27,402 nucleotides of DNA from Streptococcaceae bacterium (lineage in GTDB: Bacteria > Bacillota > Bacilli > Lactobacillales > Streptococcaceae): positions 1 through 27,402 of the forward strand of contig JAISYB010000019.1 of NCBI GenBank assembly GCA_031270215.1. The letters are read 5' to 3'. Positions 16,559-24,387 of the stretch are shown here, piece by piece (within the stretch, counting starts at the first letter, position 1; each line of letters starts with the position of its first letter). The notes below the pieces were generated by a model. The model was given only the letters and a program-made list of their open reading frames with translations, searched no databases and was not told the origin of the DNA. The position numbers were made by a program, and so were the translations under genes.

Positions 16559-16588
16559 TTGCACAATCGCTATGAATGGCGTTATACT
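16559..16588 (+). promoter_or_regulatory. Promoter of the first efflux gene
   Basis: TTGCAC (16559-16564), an 18-base spacer and TATACT (16583-16588) lie about 35 bases upstream of the MFS start, divergent from the rplK promoter. Confidence 0.6.
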
Positions 16589-16622
16589 TTATTAAGGCAA
16601 CAAAGGGGAGGAATGAAGTTTC

Positions 16623-18041
16623 ATGGAAAATAATAATAAAAATTGGTTCATCTTAGTGGCAATCGGTTTGTTTACCTTTATGTCAGCACTGGACTCGTCT
16701 ATTATTAATATCGCATTACCAACAATCGCAAAGCAGTTACATATTCCGATGAACGAAGCCACGTGGTCCGTTTCGATTTATTTAATCGTTATCTCAGGGC
16801 TACTAATCTTTTTCGGTCGCCTTGGAGACATCTTTGGCAAGATTAAAATCTTTCGGATTGGGACGCTCGTCTTTACAGTTGGCTCTCTTCTAGCGGGCTT
16901 TGGCTTTGGCATTTACTTCTTGTTATTTGCTCGGTTTGTCCAAGCAGTCGGTGCAGCAATGACGACAAGTAATAGTCTAGGCATTACAACTGAATCATTT
17001 CCACCAAAACTAAGAGCAAGAGCCTTGAGTTTTCTCGGTGTTTTTGCTTCCCTTGGTGCAGTCACCGGCCCAGGTCTTGGCGGTTTAATCCTCCAATTTC
17101 TTCCATGGAGCTATATCTTCTGGATTAATGTCCCAATCGGTATCTTTGCCATGCTGATGGGTGAGAAGCTATTTCCAAAAAATCCGCCTGCTAAAGCTAC
17201 TTTAGCCATCGATTACTTCGGAACGGCTGTCTTCTTTCTAACGATTATCTCCCTCTTTTTAGGCATTGAAATCGGGCAAATAAAAGGATTTTCCAATTCC
17301 CTAGTTCTCGCTTTAATCTCACTAAGCTTTGTCTTATTGGCTTTGTTTATTTGGCAAGAAAGAAGAATTGCTACGCCACTCATTCATCTTAACATCTTTA
17401 AAAATCAGCTATTCACGATTAGTCTAATTGCCGCCTGCTTGATTTACATGACTAATTTCTTTGCTAATATCATCATGCCCTTTTATTTACAAAATTTTCT
17501 AGGTTGGTCTCCTGGACTTGCCGGTCTACTTTTGATGTCTTTTCCTATCACTATGCTAATTGTTAGCCCAATTGGTGGCTTTCTCGGTGATAAATTTGAC
17601 AAGGAAAAAGTGACTGCTATCGGAATTACAATTGTCGTCATTGCACAGCTTGGCTATACCTTGCTTGGTTATCACGCTACATTTCTAACAGTTGCGATTG
17701 TCACAGTCTTAAATGCCACTGGTTCAACACTTTTTCAAGCTTCAAATAGTGCCTTAGTCATGGAAGAGGTTGACAAAAAATACCTTGGAATCGCCGGTTC
17801 AATCAATGCACTTGCGCGTAATATTGGCATGATTTCAGGTATAACGCTTGCTTCAATTGTTTTATTTATGAGCATAAGTCATCAAGCTGATAAACACGTC
17901 AACGACTACTTGCCAAGTCACCCTGAGTATTTTTTAAACGCAATGCGTCTTGCTTTTTACATTTCAACTGCTTTAGCCTTCGTAACGCTCATCACAGTTG
18001 CTTGGCGTTTAGTTAAATCACTAAAAACAAAGATTGCTTAA
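16623..18041 (+). CDS. DHA2-family (EmrB/QacA-type) MFS transporter, copy 1
   Basis: The 472-residue membrane protein looks like a proton-driven drug exporter with 14 transmembrane segments. Family motifs are visible: LDSSIINIALPTIAKQL in TM1 (motif D1), GRLGDIFGKIKIFRIG after TM2 (motif A), and FASLGAVTGPGLGGLI in TM5 (motif C, the antiporter motif). GGGGAGG lies 11 bases upstream of the ATG; an earlier ATG at 16613 opens only a six-codon out-of-frame ORF that overlaps the start. The next gene is a close paralogue. The substrate cannot be told from sequence. The surrounding gap to the next gene suggests it is transcribed alone. Confidence 0.9.
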   Translation: MENNNKNWFILVAIGLFTFMSALDSSIINIALPTIAKQLHIPMNEATWSVSIYLIVISGLLIFFGRLGDIFGKIKIFRIGTLVFTVGSLLAGFGFGIYFLLFARFVQAVGAAMTTSNSLGITTESFPPKLRARALSFLGVFASLGAVTGPGLGGLILQFLPWSYIFWINVPIGIFAMLMGEKLFPKNPPAKATLAIDYFGTAVFFLTIISLFLGIEIGQIKGFSNSLVLALISLSFVLLALFIWQERRIATPLIHLNIFKNQLFTISLIAACLIYMTNFFANIIMPFYLQNFLGWSPGLAGLLLMSFPITMLIVSPIGGFLGDKFDKEKVTAIGITIVVIAQLGYTLLGYHATFLTVAIVTVLNATGSTLFQASNSALVMEEVDKKYLGIAGSINALARNIGMISGITLASIVLFMSISHQADKHVNDYLPSHPEYFLNAMRLAFYISTALAFVTLITVAWRLVKSLKTKIA

Positions 18042-18070
18042 TCAGTTAAAAGTGCTCGCTGATGATTTTT
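18041..18070 (+). terminator. Weak terminator after efflux copy 1
   Basis: ATCAG / CTGAT (5 bp, 13-base loop) begins next to the stop codon and is followed by GATTTTT. The stem is short, so this is a low-confidence call. Confidence 0.35.
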
Positions 18071-18207
18071 AAAATTTTACTCGTAAAAATTAGGCAATTG
18101 CTTGCAAATTAATCTATTTTCCCAGTCACTAAGCGCCGCCAAACCGCAAATTTTCAACTTAACACCTTAAACCATTCGGAAAATCCGTACTTTATCAGAC
18201 AAAAATA

Positions 18208-18318
18208 TGGCATAATATATGAGATAGTCGAAAGTCAGCGCTCCTTTATCGCTTGAAATTTATCTATTTCTAAATTCGACACGACATTTAAACTATCAGT
18301 ATGGGTGAGAAAATACTG
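18208..18318 (+). promoter_or_regulatory. Extended -10 promoter and structured leader before efflux copy 2 - mntH
   Basis: TGGCATAAT (18208-18216) is an extended -10 site without a good -35. The presumed transcript then has nested inverted repeats: GATAGT (18223-18228) with ACTATC (18292-18297), GTCGAA (18227-18232) with TTCGAC (18275-18280), AGCG (18237-18240) with CGCT (18250-18253), and a following hairpin CAGTAT / ATACTG (18297-18318). It does not show the conserved core of the yybP-ykoY Mn riboswitch. A regulatory RNA role is inference. Confidence 0.45.
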
Positions 18319-18372
18319 AATACCTTGTACTAACCTTTTACTAAACATATATAGAAAGGATTTTTATTTTCA

Positions 18373-19794
18373 ATGAAAAACAATCGCAAAAGCTGGTTAA
18401 TTTTAGTGGCAGTCGGCTTATTTACCTTCATGTCCACTTTAGATTCTTCCATTATTAACATCGCTTTACCAACAATTGCAAAGCAGCTTAAAATCCCAAT
18501 GAATGAAGCCACATGGTCTGTTTCGACTTATTTGATTGTCGTTTCAGGTTTACTCATCTTCTTTGGCAGATTGGGTGACATCTTTGGCAAGATTAAAATC
18601 TTTAAAATCGGTACGGTCATCTTTACACTTGGCTCACTATTAGCGGGAATTAATCTAGGCATTTACTTCCTATTATTTGCCAGATTTATCCAAGCGGTCG
18701 GTGCAGCAATGACGATGAGCAATAGCTTTGGGATTACTACTGAGTCATTTCCAGCTGATAAACGTGCGCGGGCAATGAGCTTTATCGGCGTTTTCGTTTC
18801 CCTCGGTGCGGTGACAGGTCCAGGTCTTGGCGGATTAATCCTCCAATTTTTACCGTGGAGCTATATTTTCTGGATTAATGTGCCAATTGGTCTATTTGCA
18901 ATGCTGATGGGTGAGAAACTTTTTCCAAAAACAGCCAAGCTAAGCCAAACACCAGAAATTGATTATTTGGGAACGTTATTGTTCTTTTTGGCGATTATCT
19001 CGCTATTCTTGGGTGTTGAGCTTGGGCAAATTTCAGGATTTGACACGCCACCTGTAATCATTCTAAGCGTTGCAAGCTTGGGACTATTGGCACTTTTCAT
19101 CATTCAGGAGAATAAAACGCGCGTGCCATTAATTCAACTGAGTTTATTTAAGAACCAATTATTTAGCATTAGCTTAACGGCTGCTTGCTTCATCTTTATG
19201 ACTAATTTCTTTGCTAATATCATCATGCCTTTTTATCTTCAGAGTTATTTGGGCTGGGAAGCAGGCTTTGCCGGTCTAATCTTGATGTCATTTCCTGCAA
19301 CAATGCTGATTATTAGTCCGATTGGGGGTTATCTTGGCGATAAATTCAACAAGGAAAAGATTACTGCGGTTGGTATTGTGATTGTCGTAATCTCGCAGCT
19401 TGGCTACACACGCCTTGATTATCGCTCGTCCGTTTGGCTAATTGTGTTACTAACTGTTCTCAATGCGCTAGGCACGACACTTTTTCAATCTTCAAACAAT
19501 GCCTTAATTATGAACAGTGTTGAGAAACAATACCTCGGTGTTGCCGGCTCAATCAATGCACTTGCTAGAAATCTTGGCATGATTTCCGGAATATCGCTTG
19601 CGACGATTGTCTTATTTATGAGCATGAGTAAACAAGTCGGCAGACGTGTCACGGACTATTTGCCTAATCATCCGGAATATTTCCTAAAAGCGATGCAGCT
19701 TGCCTTTTATCTCTCAACGGTATTAGCAATAATTACCCTATGTCTTGTCAGTTTTCGACTGATTACTTCCAGCAATCACAAAAGGAGGGTATAG
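18373..19794 (+). CDS. DHA2-family (EmrB/QacA-type) MFS transporter, copy 2
   Basis: This 473-residue transporter is a close paralogue of the preceding gene; most positions match by eye, including LDSSIINIALPTIAKQL, GRLGDIFGKIKIF and SLGAVTGPGLGGLI, and the middle ANIIMPFYLQ. The DNA differs mainly at third codon positions, so the duplication is not recent. It is predicted to be a 14-TM proton antiporter for drugs or other toxic compounds. AAAGGA lies about 12 bases before the ATG, a rather long spacing. Its end contains the ribosome binding site of mntH, so the two are co-translated; this raises the possibility that it relates to metal stress, which is inference only. Confidence 0.9.
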   Translation: MKNNRKSWLILVAVGLFTFMSTLDSSIINIALPTIAKQLKIPMNEATWSVSTYLIVVSGLLIFFGRLGDIFGKIKIFKIGTVIFTLGSLLAGINLGIYFLLFARFIQAVGAAMTMSNSFGITTESFPADKRARAMSFIGVFVSLGAVTGPGLGGLILQFLPWSYIFWINVPIGLFAMLMGEKLFPKTAKLSQTPEIDYLGTLLFFLAIISLFLGVELGQISGFDTPPVIILSVASLGLLALFIIQENKTRVPLIQLSLFKNQLFSISLTAACFIFMTNFFANIIMPFYLQSYLGWEAGFAGLILMSFPATMLIISPIGGYLGDKFNKEKITAVGIVIVVISQLGYTRLDYRSSVWLIVLLTVLNALGTTLFQSSNNALIMNSVEKQYLGVAGSINALARNLGMISGISLATIVLFMSMSKQVGRRVTDYLPNHPEYFLKAMQLAFYLSTVLAIITLCLVSFRLITSSNHKRRV

Positions 19795-21135
19795 ATGACA
19801 CATCAGCTTTTAAAGAGAAAAACGGATGAATTAAGCCTAGCAGATATTAATTCAACTGTGGAAATCCCTAAGAATGCTGGCTTTTGGCGCTTGCTTTTTT
19901 CCTTTAGCGGTCCTGGGGCATTGGTTGCGGTCGGCTATATGGATCCAGGTAACTGGATTACTTCGATTCAAGGTGGCGCACAGTTTCAATATCAATTGCT
20001 CGTGATTATCCTGATTTCTAGCTTAACTGCCATGCTTCTTCAATACATGTCAGCTAAGCTTGGCATTGTAACACAAATGGATTTGGCGCAAGCAACTAGA
20101 TATCACACTGGGAAAAAGCTGAGTTTTATCCTTTGGATTGCAACAGAACTTGCGATTATGGCAACTGATATTGCTGAAGTCATCGGTTCAGCTGTTGCTT
20201 TAGAGCTACTATTTGGCTTCCCACTCCTCCTTGGTGTCTTGATTACCATTTTTGATGTCTTAGTCCTGCTCCTCCTGATGAAAATCGGCTTTAGAAAAGT
20301 TGAAGCACTTGTTGTCTTGTTAATTCTCGTCATTTTAGCAGTATTTGCCTATGAAGTCGCCTTAAGTCAACCCGAATGGCAGCGCGTTTTTTCAGGTTTT
20401 CTGCCGTCCACTCGGATTGCTTTTAATCCAGAAATGCTGACACTCTCGCTTGGCATCATTGGGGCAACGGTTATGCCACATAATCTATATCTCCATTCTG
20501 CCATTTCGCAGACAAGAAAGATTGACCGAAATGACCCCAAAGCCATTCATCAAGCGATTCGTTTTGCTAAAATTGACTCCAATATTCAACTGACTGGCGC
20601 TTTTATCATCAATAGTTTGATTCTAATTCTCGGCGCTTCTCTTTTCTTCGGACATGCGCAAACGCTGGGAAGATTCGTTGATTTATTCAACGCACTTAAA
20701 GACAAGTCAATCGTTGGTGCGATTGCTAGCCCAATTTTGTCAGTCTTGTTTGCCGTAGCACTCCTTGCTTCCGGTCAAAACTCGACGATTACCGGTACGC
20801 TAACCGGTCAAGTCGTCATGGAGGGCTTTATTCACTTGCAGCTTCCGATGTGGGCAAGACGCTTGTTGACCCGCCTTGTTGCTGTCATTCCGGTAGTAAT
20901 TTGCGTGATTATCTACGGCGGAAGAGAAAATGCCGTTGAAAATCTACTCCTCTACTCCCAAGTTTTTCTCTCCATTGCCTTGCCGATTTCGATTATTCCC
21001 CTTGTCCTCTACACCTCAGACAAGAAATTAATGGGTGAATTCGTCAATCCGAAATGGATGAGTAGCCTAACTTGGCTGATTGCACTACTGCTGACACTTT
21101 TAAATCTCAAGCTCATCTGGGAAACATTCCAATAA
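19795..21135 (+). CDS. mntH: NRAMP-family divalent metal transporter MntH
   Basis: MntH imports Mn2+ (and Fe2+) with protons across the cytoplasmic membrane. The metal-binding DPGN is at residues 50-53 (GYMDPGNW) and MPHN at 227-230 (MPHNLYLHSAI), both diagnostic for NRAMP. About eleven hydrophobic segments follow a roughly 30-residue cytosolic N-terminus, and GQNSTITGTLTGQVVMEGF is the conserved transport signature. Length is 446 residues. The ATG directly abuts the TAG stop of the MFS gene, with AAAGGAGG six bases upstream inside that gene, so translation is coupled. No convincing MntR box was found. Confidence 0.95.
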   Translation: MTHQLLKRKTDELSLADINSTVEIPKNAGFWRLLFSFSGPGALVAVGYMDPGNWITSIQGGAQFQYQLLVIILISSLTAMLLQYMSAKLGIVTQMDLAQATRYHTGKKLSFILWIATELAIMATDIAEVIGSAVALELLFGFPLLLGVLITIFDVLVLLLLMKIGFRKVEALVVLLILVILAVFAYEVALSQPEWQRVFSGFLPSTRIAFNPEMLTLSLGIIGATVMPHNLYLHSAISQTRKIDRNDPKAIHQAIRFAKIDSNIQLTGAFIINSLILILGASLFFGHAQTLGRFVDLFNALKDKSIVGAIASPILSVLFAVALLASGQNSTITGTLTGQVVMEGFIHLQLPMWARRLLTRLVAVIPVVICVIIYGGRENAVENLLLYSQVFLSIALPISIIPLVLYTSDKKLMGEFVNPKWMSSLTWLIALLLTLLNLKLIWETFQ

Positions 21136-21329
21136 TAACTGTCAAAAAAAGGTGGGGACAGTGGCGTATAAAATTAGGAAATAGATGATATTTATAAAGT
21201 AATATTCAAAAATTTATCGCTTTTTTAATTGACATCGATTGTCCCCAGATAAAAGCAACATCGGCGGATTTCGTATGCCGCGAACAAAAACAGCAACACC
21301 GGACAACTTTCTAATACGAATAAAAAACG

Positions 21330-21449
21330 AAGTAAGACATTTTGCTAATCAAGTAGAGGAAAAAAGTTAAATCACTTTTCTCCCCTCTCACACCACTGGG
21401 CGTTCGACTTCCTTCAACCCCTACCTCACGAAGTCGCCTTACTTTTTTT
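21330..21449 (+). terminator. Branched inverted-repeat structure with T tail (mntH side)
   Basis: AAGTAAG (21330-21336) pairs with CTTACTT (21438-21444). It encloses a long hairpin (21355-21367 with 21374-21388) and CGACTTC / GAAGTCG (21405-21411 / 21430-21436), and seven T residues end it. It may terminate mntH transcripts or form the 3' end of a small RNA. Confidence 0.4.
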
Positions 21450-21519
21450 CCTAACAGTTCCTACTGCAAAGCCTTAGGCGGATTTTCACCACCTAGTTAG
21501 TCGCCATGTCTGGCGCACC

Positions 21520-21551
21520 TAAAAAACTACCCATCAAAATCGATGAGTAGT
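21520..21551 (-). terminator. Terminator of gyrA
   Basis: On the minus strand a 10-bp stem ACTACTCATC / GATGGGTAGT (one G-U pair) is followed by a T tract. It lies about 100 bases after the gyrA stop. Confidence 0.85.
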
Positions 21552-21649
21552 CCATAAAATCATTAAAATATTTCACTATCCTAGACAAGGTGCGCACTAT
21601 TTCTGCACGACCTCTTGGTTAGTTTTTTTAGTAGCTTTTGAGCATTGCC

Positions 21650-24097
21650 CTACTCTACCTCTTCTGCTTCGTCTGATTCTGGCTCTGCTAAAGCGATTGT
21701 CATCACCTTTGAATCATCCTGCATGCGCATGACGTGAACACCTTGAGTTGCACGACCCGTTTGTGAGATGTCTGTCGTCTTAAAGCGGATAATGACCCCT
21801 GTATTAGTAATCAAAATCACATCTTCTAAGCCACTAACAACCTCTAAACCGACTAATGCGCCCGTGCGCTCTGTTCGATTTAAGGCTTTAATTCCCTTGC
21901 CGCCACGTCCTTTGGTTGGATATTCCGAGGCGATCGTTCGTTTACCAAAACCATTTTCAGTAATGACGAGTACTTCTTGACTATCGTTAACCGTTGACGA
22001 ACCAACCACGTAGTCATCACTTCTCAGACTAATCCCCTTAACGCCGGCAGCCGTACGTCCCATCGCTCTAACAATAGCTTCTCTAAATCTAACTGAGTAA
22101 CCATCATGTGTGCCAATAATGATATCCTGCGTGCCATCTGTTAACATCACATTGATTAAAGCATCATCTTCTCTTAAATTAATCGCTTTTAGTCCTGATT
22201 GGCGAATATTGGCAAATAAACTTGCTGAAACCCGCTTAACTAGGCCTTTTTTAGTGACGAAGAAAAGATATTGGTCACTTCTAGGATCTCCACTGACATT
22301 GACAACCGTCTGAATTGCTTCGCTATTGTCAATTCCTAAAAGATTCACAATTGGAATTCCTTTTGCAGTTCTGCCATACTCTGGGATTTCATAGCCTTTA
22401 GCTTTAAAGACCTTGCCTGAGTTGGTAAAGAAAAGTAGGGTATCATGCGTATTGGTTGTGATTAAGTTTTTAACAAAGTCATCGTCATTTACACCCATTC
22501 CCTGCACGCCACGTCCGCCACGCTTTTGAGATTTGAATTCAGTTGACACCATTCGCTTGATATAACCGTTGTTGGAGAGGGTGATAACAATGTCCTCTTC
22601 GTTGATTAAATCCTCGTCCTCAAGTGAGAGCACCTCGCCGACTAATAGCTCTGTGCGTCTAGGCTCACCAAATTTCCTGCGAATCTCGTCTAATTCCTCA
22701 CGGATAATCTGTTTAACTCGCTCTGGCTTACTTAAAATATCCTTCAAATCACTGATTAGTTTTACTAAGTCTTGATACTCAGATTCAATCTTATCACGCT
22801 CTAAGCCGGTTAAACGGCGCAAGCGCATATCAAGAATTGCTTGAGATTGGCGTTCTGAAAGGTTAAATTGCGCCATCAAGCCAGCTTGGGCGATCTTTTC
22901 ATTTTCTGCGGAACGAATTAATTCAATGATTGCATCAATGTGATCCAAGGCAATACGCAAGCCCTCTAAGATGTGCGCACGTGCTTCCGCCTTTTCCAAA
23001 TCAAACTGTGTTCTGCGAGTGATGACTTCTTGCTGATGGACAATGTAGTGCTCCAAGATTTCCTTTAAGCCTAAAATCTTCGGTGTGCCATCAACGATTG
23101 CCAGCATATTAAAGCCAAAACCAGTCTGCAGGCTGGTTAATTTATAGAGATTATTGAGCACAACGCTTGCTGATGTGTCGCGGCGCACCTCAATTACAAT
23201 CCGCATACCTTCACGATTTGACTCATCTCGAAGCGCTGTAATACCTTCAATCCGTTTCTCCTGATGCAATCTACCGATATGCTCGATGAGCTTCGCTTTA
23301 TTAACCATATAAGGTAGTTCATGAACGAGAATACGCTCCTTGCCATTTGCTAAGGTTTCAATCTCAACCTTTGCCCTTACGGTAATTGACCCTTTACCAG
23401 TTTCATAAGCTTTCCTAATGCCAGACTTGCCCATTACTAGAGCGCCTGTTGGAAAATCAGGCCCTGGTAAAACGTTCATCAGCTCCTGTGTCGTCACCTC
23501 TGGATTATCCATTAACAAATCTACGGCATCAATGGTTTCAGATAGGTTATGCGGTGGAATATTGGTTGCCATGCCGACCGCAATTCCTGTTGTGCCATTG
23601 ACTAAAAGATTCGGAAATCTTGCCGGTAAAACAATCGGCTCCCGCTCTGTACCGTCATAGTTATCCATAAAATCAACGGTGCGTTTATTAATATCCCGCA
23701 GCATATCTAAGGCAATCTTACTCATTCTTGCCTCAGTATAACGCTGAGCAGCGGCTTTATCCCCATCAACTGAGCCAAAGTTACCATGCCCATCTACCAG
23801 CATATGTCGGTAGCTCCACGGCTGTGCCATTCTGACCATTGATTCATAAATCGCTGAGTCACCATGTGGATGATACTTACCCATTACATCTCCGACAATC
23901 CGCGCCGATTTCTTATGGGGCTTATCAGGTGTCACACCAAGCTCATTCATTCCATAAAGAATACGGCGATGAACAGGCTTTAAACCGTCACGAACATCTG
24001 GTAGAGCACGTGCAACAATCACACTCATTGCATAATCAATAAAACTCGTCTTCATCTCCTGAGCTAAATTAACATTTCTTAAATTACGATCTTCCAT
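21650..24097 (-). CDS. gyrA: DNA gyrase subunit A
   Basis: GyrA cuts and rejoins DNA in the gyrase A2B2 complex and, with GyrB, introduces negative supercoils. The 815-residue protein shows the catalytic Tyr120 in AQRYTEARM. The quinolone-determining region HPHGDSAIYE has the susceptible-type Ser81 and Glu85. A GyrA box QKRGGRG (524-530) in the C-terminal beta-pinwheel distinguishes it from ParC. The C-terminus is acidic (DEAEEVE). GAGG lies five bases before the ATG. gyrB is not adjacent: the upstream neighbour is a divergent LysR gene, so gyrA is expressed alone, as in lactococci and streptococci. Confidence 0.97.
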   Translation of the reverse strand: MEDRNLRNVNLAQEMKTSFIDYAMSVIVARALPDVRDGLKPVHRRILYGMNELGVTPDKPHKKSARIVGDVMGKYHPHGDSAIYESMVRMAQPWSYRHMLVDGHGNFGSVDGDKAAAQRYTEARMSKIALDMLRDINKRTVDFMDNYDGTEREPIVLPARFPNLLVNGTTGIAVGMATNIPPHNLSETIDAVDLLMDNPEVTTQELMNVLPGPDFPTGALVMGKSGIRKAYETGKGSITVRAKVEIETLANGKERILVHELPYMVNKAKLIEHIGRLHQEKRIEGITALRDESNREGMRIVIEVRRDTSASVVLNNLYKLTSLQTGFGFNMLAIVDGTPKILGLKEILEHYIVHQQEVITRRTQFDLEKAEARAHILEGLRIALDHIDAIIELIRSAENEKIAQAGLMAQFNLSERQSQAILDMRLRRLTGLERDKIESEYQDLVKLISDLKDILSKPERVKQIIREELDEIRRKFGEPRRTELLVGEVLSLEDEDLINEEDIVITLSNNGYIKRMVSTEFKSQKRGGRGVQGMGVNDDDFVKNLITTNTHDTLLFFTNSGKVFKAKGYEIPEYGRTAKGIPIVNLLGIDNSEAIQTVVNVSGDPRSDQYLFFVTKKGLVKRVSASLFANIRQSGLKAINLREDDALINVMLTDGTQDIIIGTHDGYSVRFREAIVRAMGRTAAGVKGISLRSDDYVVGSSTVNDSQEVLVITENGFGKRTIASEYPTKGRGGKGIKALNRTERTGALVGLEVVSGLEDVILITNTGVIIRFKTTDISQTGRATQGVHVMRMQDDSKVMTIALAEPESDEAEEVE

Positions 24098-24229
24098 TAG
24101 AACCTCACTTTGTCTGCCAAAATCACCATAAAAGCATGTATCGGCTTGAGTTAGATAAATTTTTACCCTTTTAGCAACAGTCTAAAGCTATCACTAGAAA
24201 GCTGATTGATTACATAATATATCTCTTAT

Positions 24230-24245
24230 ATTATACCATATTATT
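24230..24245 (-). promoter_or_regulatory. Putative gyrA promoter (-10)
   Basis: The minus strand has a perfect TATAAT (24235-24230) preceded by TGG, an extended -10. The -35 is weak (A-rich). The leader to the ATG would be about 125 bases. Confidence 0.55.
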
Positions 24246-24344
24246 TGTAATTTTTGATTGAAATATCCTTTTATTTGCTGATTTAAATCTGCATTTGCGA
24301 TATTTTAACAAGTCAGTCGTTCCAAAATGGAAACTTTTTTGCTA

Positions 24345-24363
24345 CTATAGTTATAAACTATAG
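24345..24363 (+). promoter_or_regulatory. MET-box-like palindrome in the LysR gene promoter
   Basis: CTATAGTT-ATA-AACTATAG is a perfect 8-bp inverted repeat with a 3-base centre. Its core TATAGTT...AACTATA equals the MET-box described for the MetR/MtaR regulators of streptococcal methionine genes. It ends 24 bases before the start codon of the LysR gene, so autoregulation is likely. A second palindrome, TTCCAAAATGGAA, lies at 24320-24332. Confidence 0.75.
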
Positions 24364-24387
24364 TTGGAATTTATCTAGGAGGTAACC

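Larger units (their letters stand above)
21136..21649. other. mntH-gyrA convergent intergenic region with repeat copy B and multiple inverted repeats
   Basis: No ORF of note. Positions 21170-21223 carry repeat copy B (see the murP-murR gap). TGGGGACA (21153-21160) is complementary to TGTCCCCA (21240-21247), which overlaps TTGTCC (21239-21244) that can instead pair with GGACAA (21301-21306). TTCGTAT (21270-21276) pairs with ATACGAA (21314-21320). A further branched structure with a T7 tail follows at 21330-21449. Confidence 0.55.

Noticed and set aside
16583..16600. MntR-like half-site AAGGCAA near the efflux copy 1 promoter
   Set aside because: Only one half of the palindrome matches; the other half (TTTATT) does not, so chance is enough to explain it.
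16613..16633. Six-codon upstream ORF (MKFHGK) overlapping the efflux copy 1 start
   Set aside because: Its ATG is only one base after GGGGAGG, too close for good initiation; the 11-base spacing to the real start is workable.
18223..18318. Manganese (yybP-ykoY) riboswitch before the mntH operon
   Set aside because: The conserved core sequence of that riboswitch is not visible; only the position fits.
21136..21170. ACTGTC / GACAGT stem right after mntH as a terminator
   Set aside because: A 6-bp stem exists but no T tract follows it.
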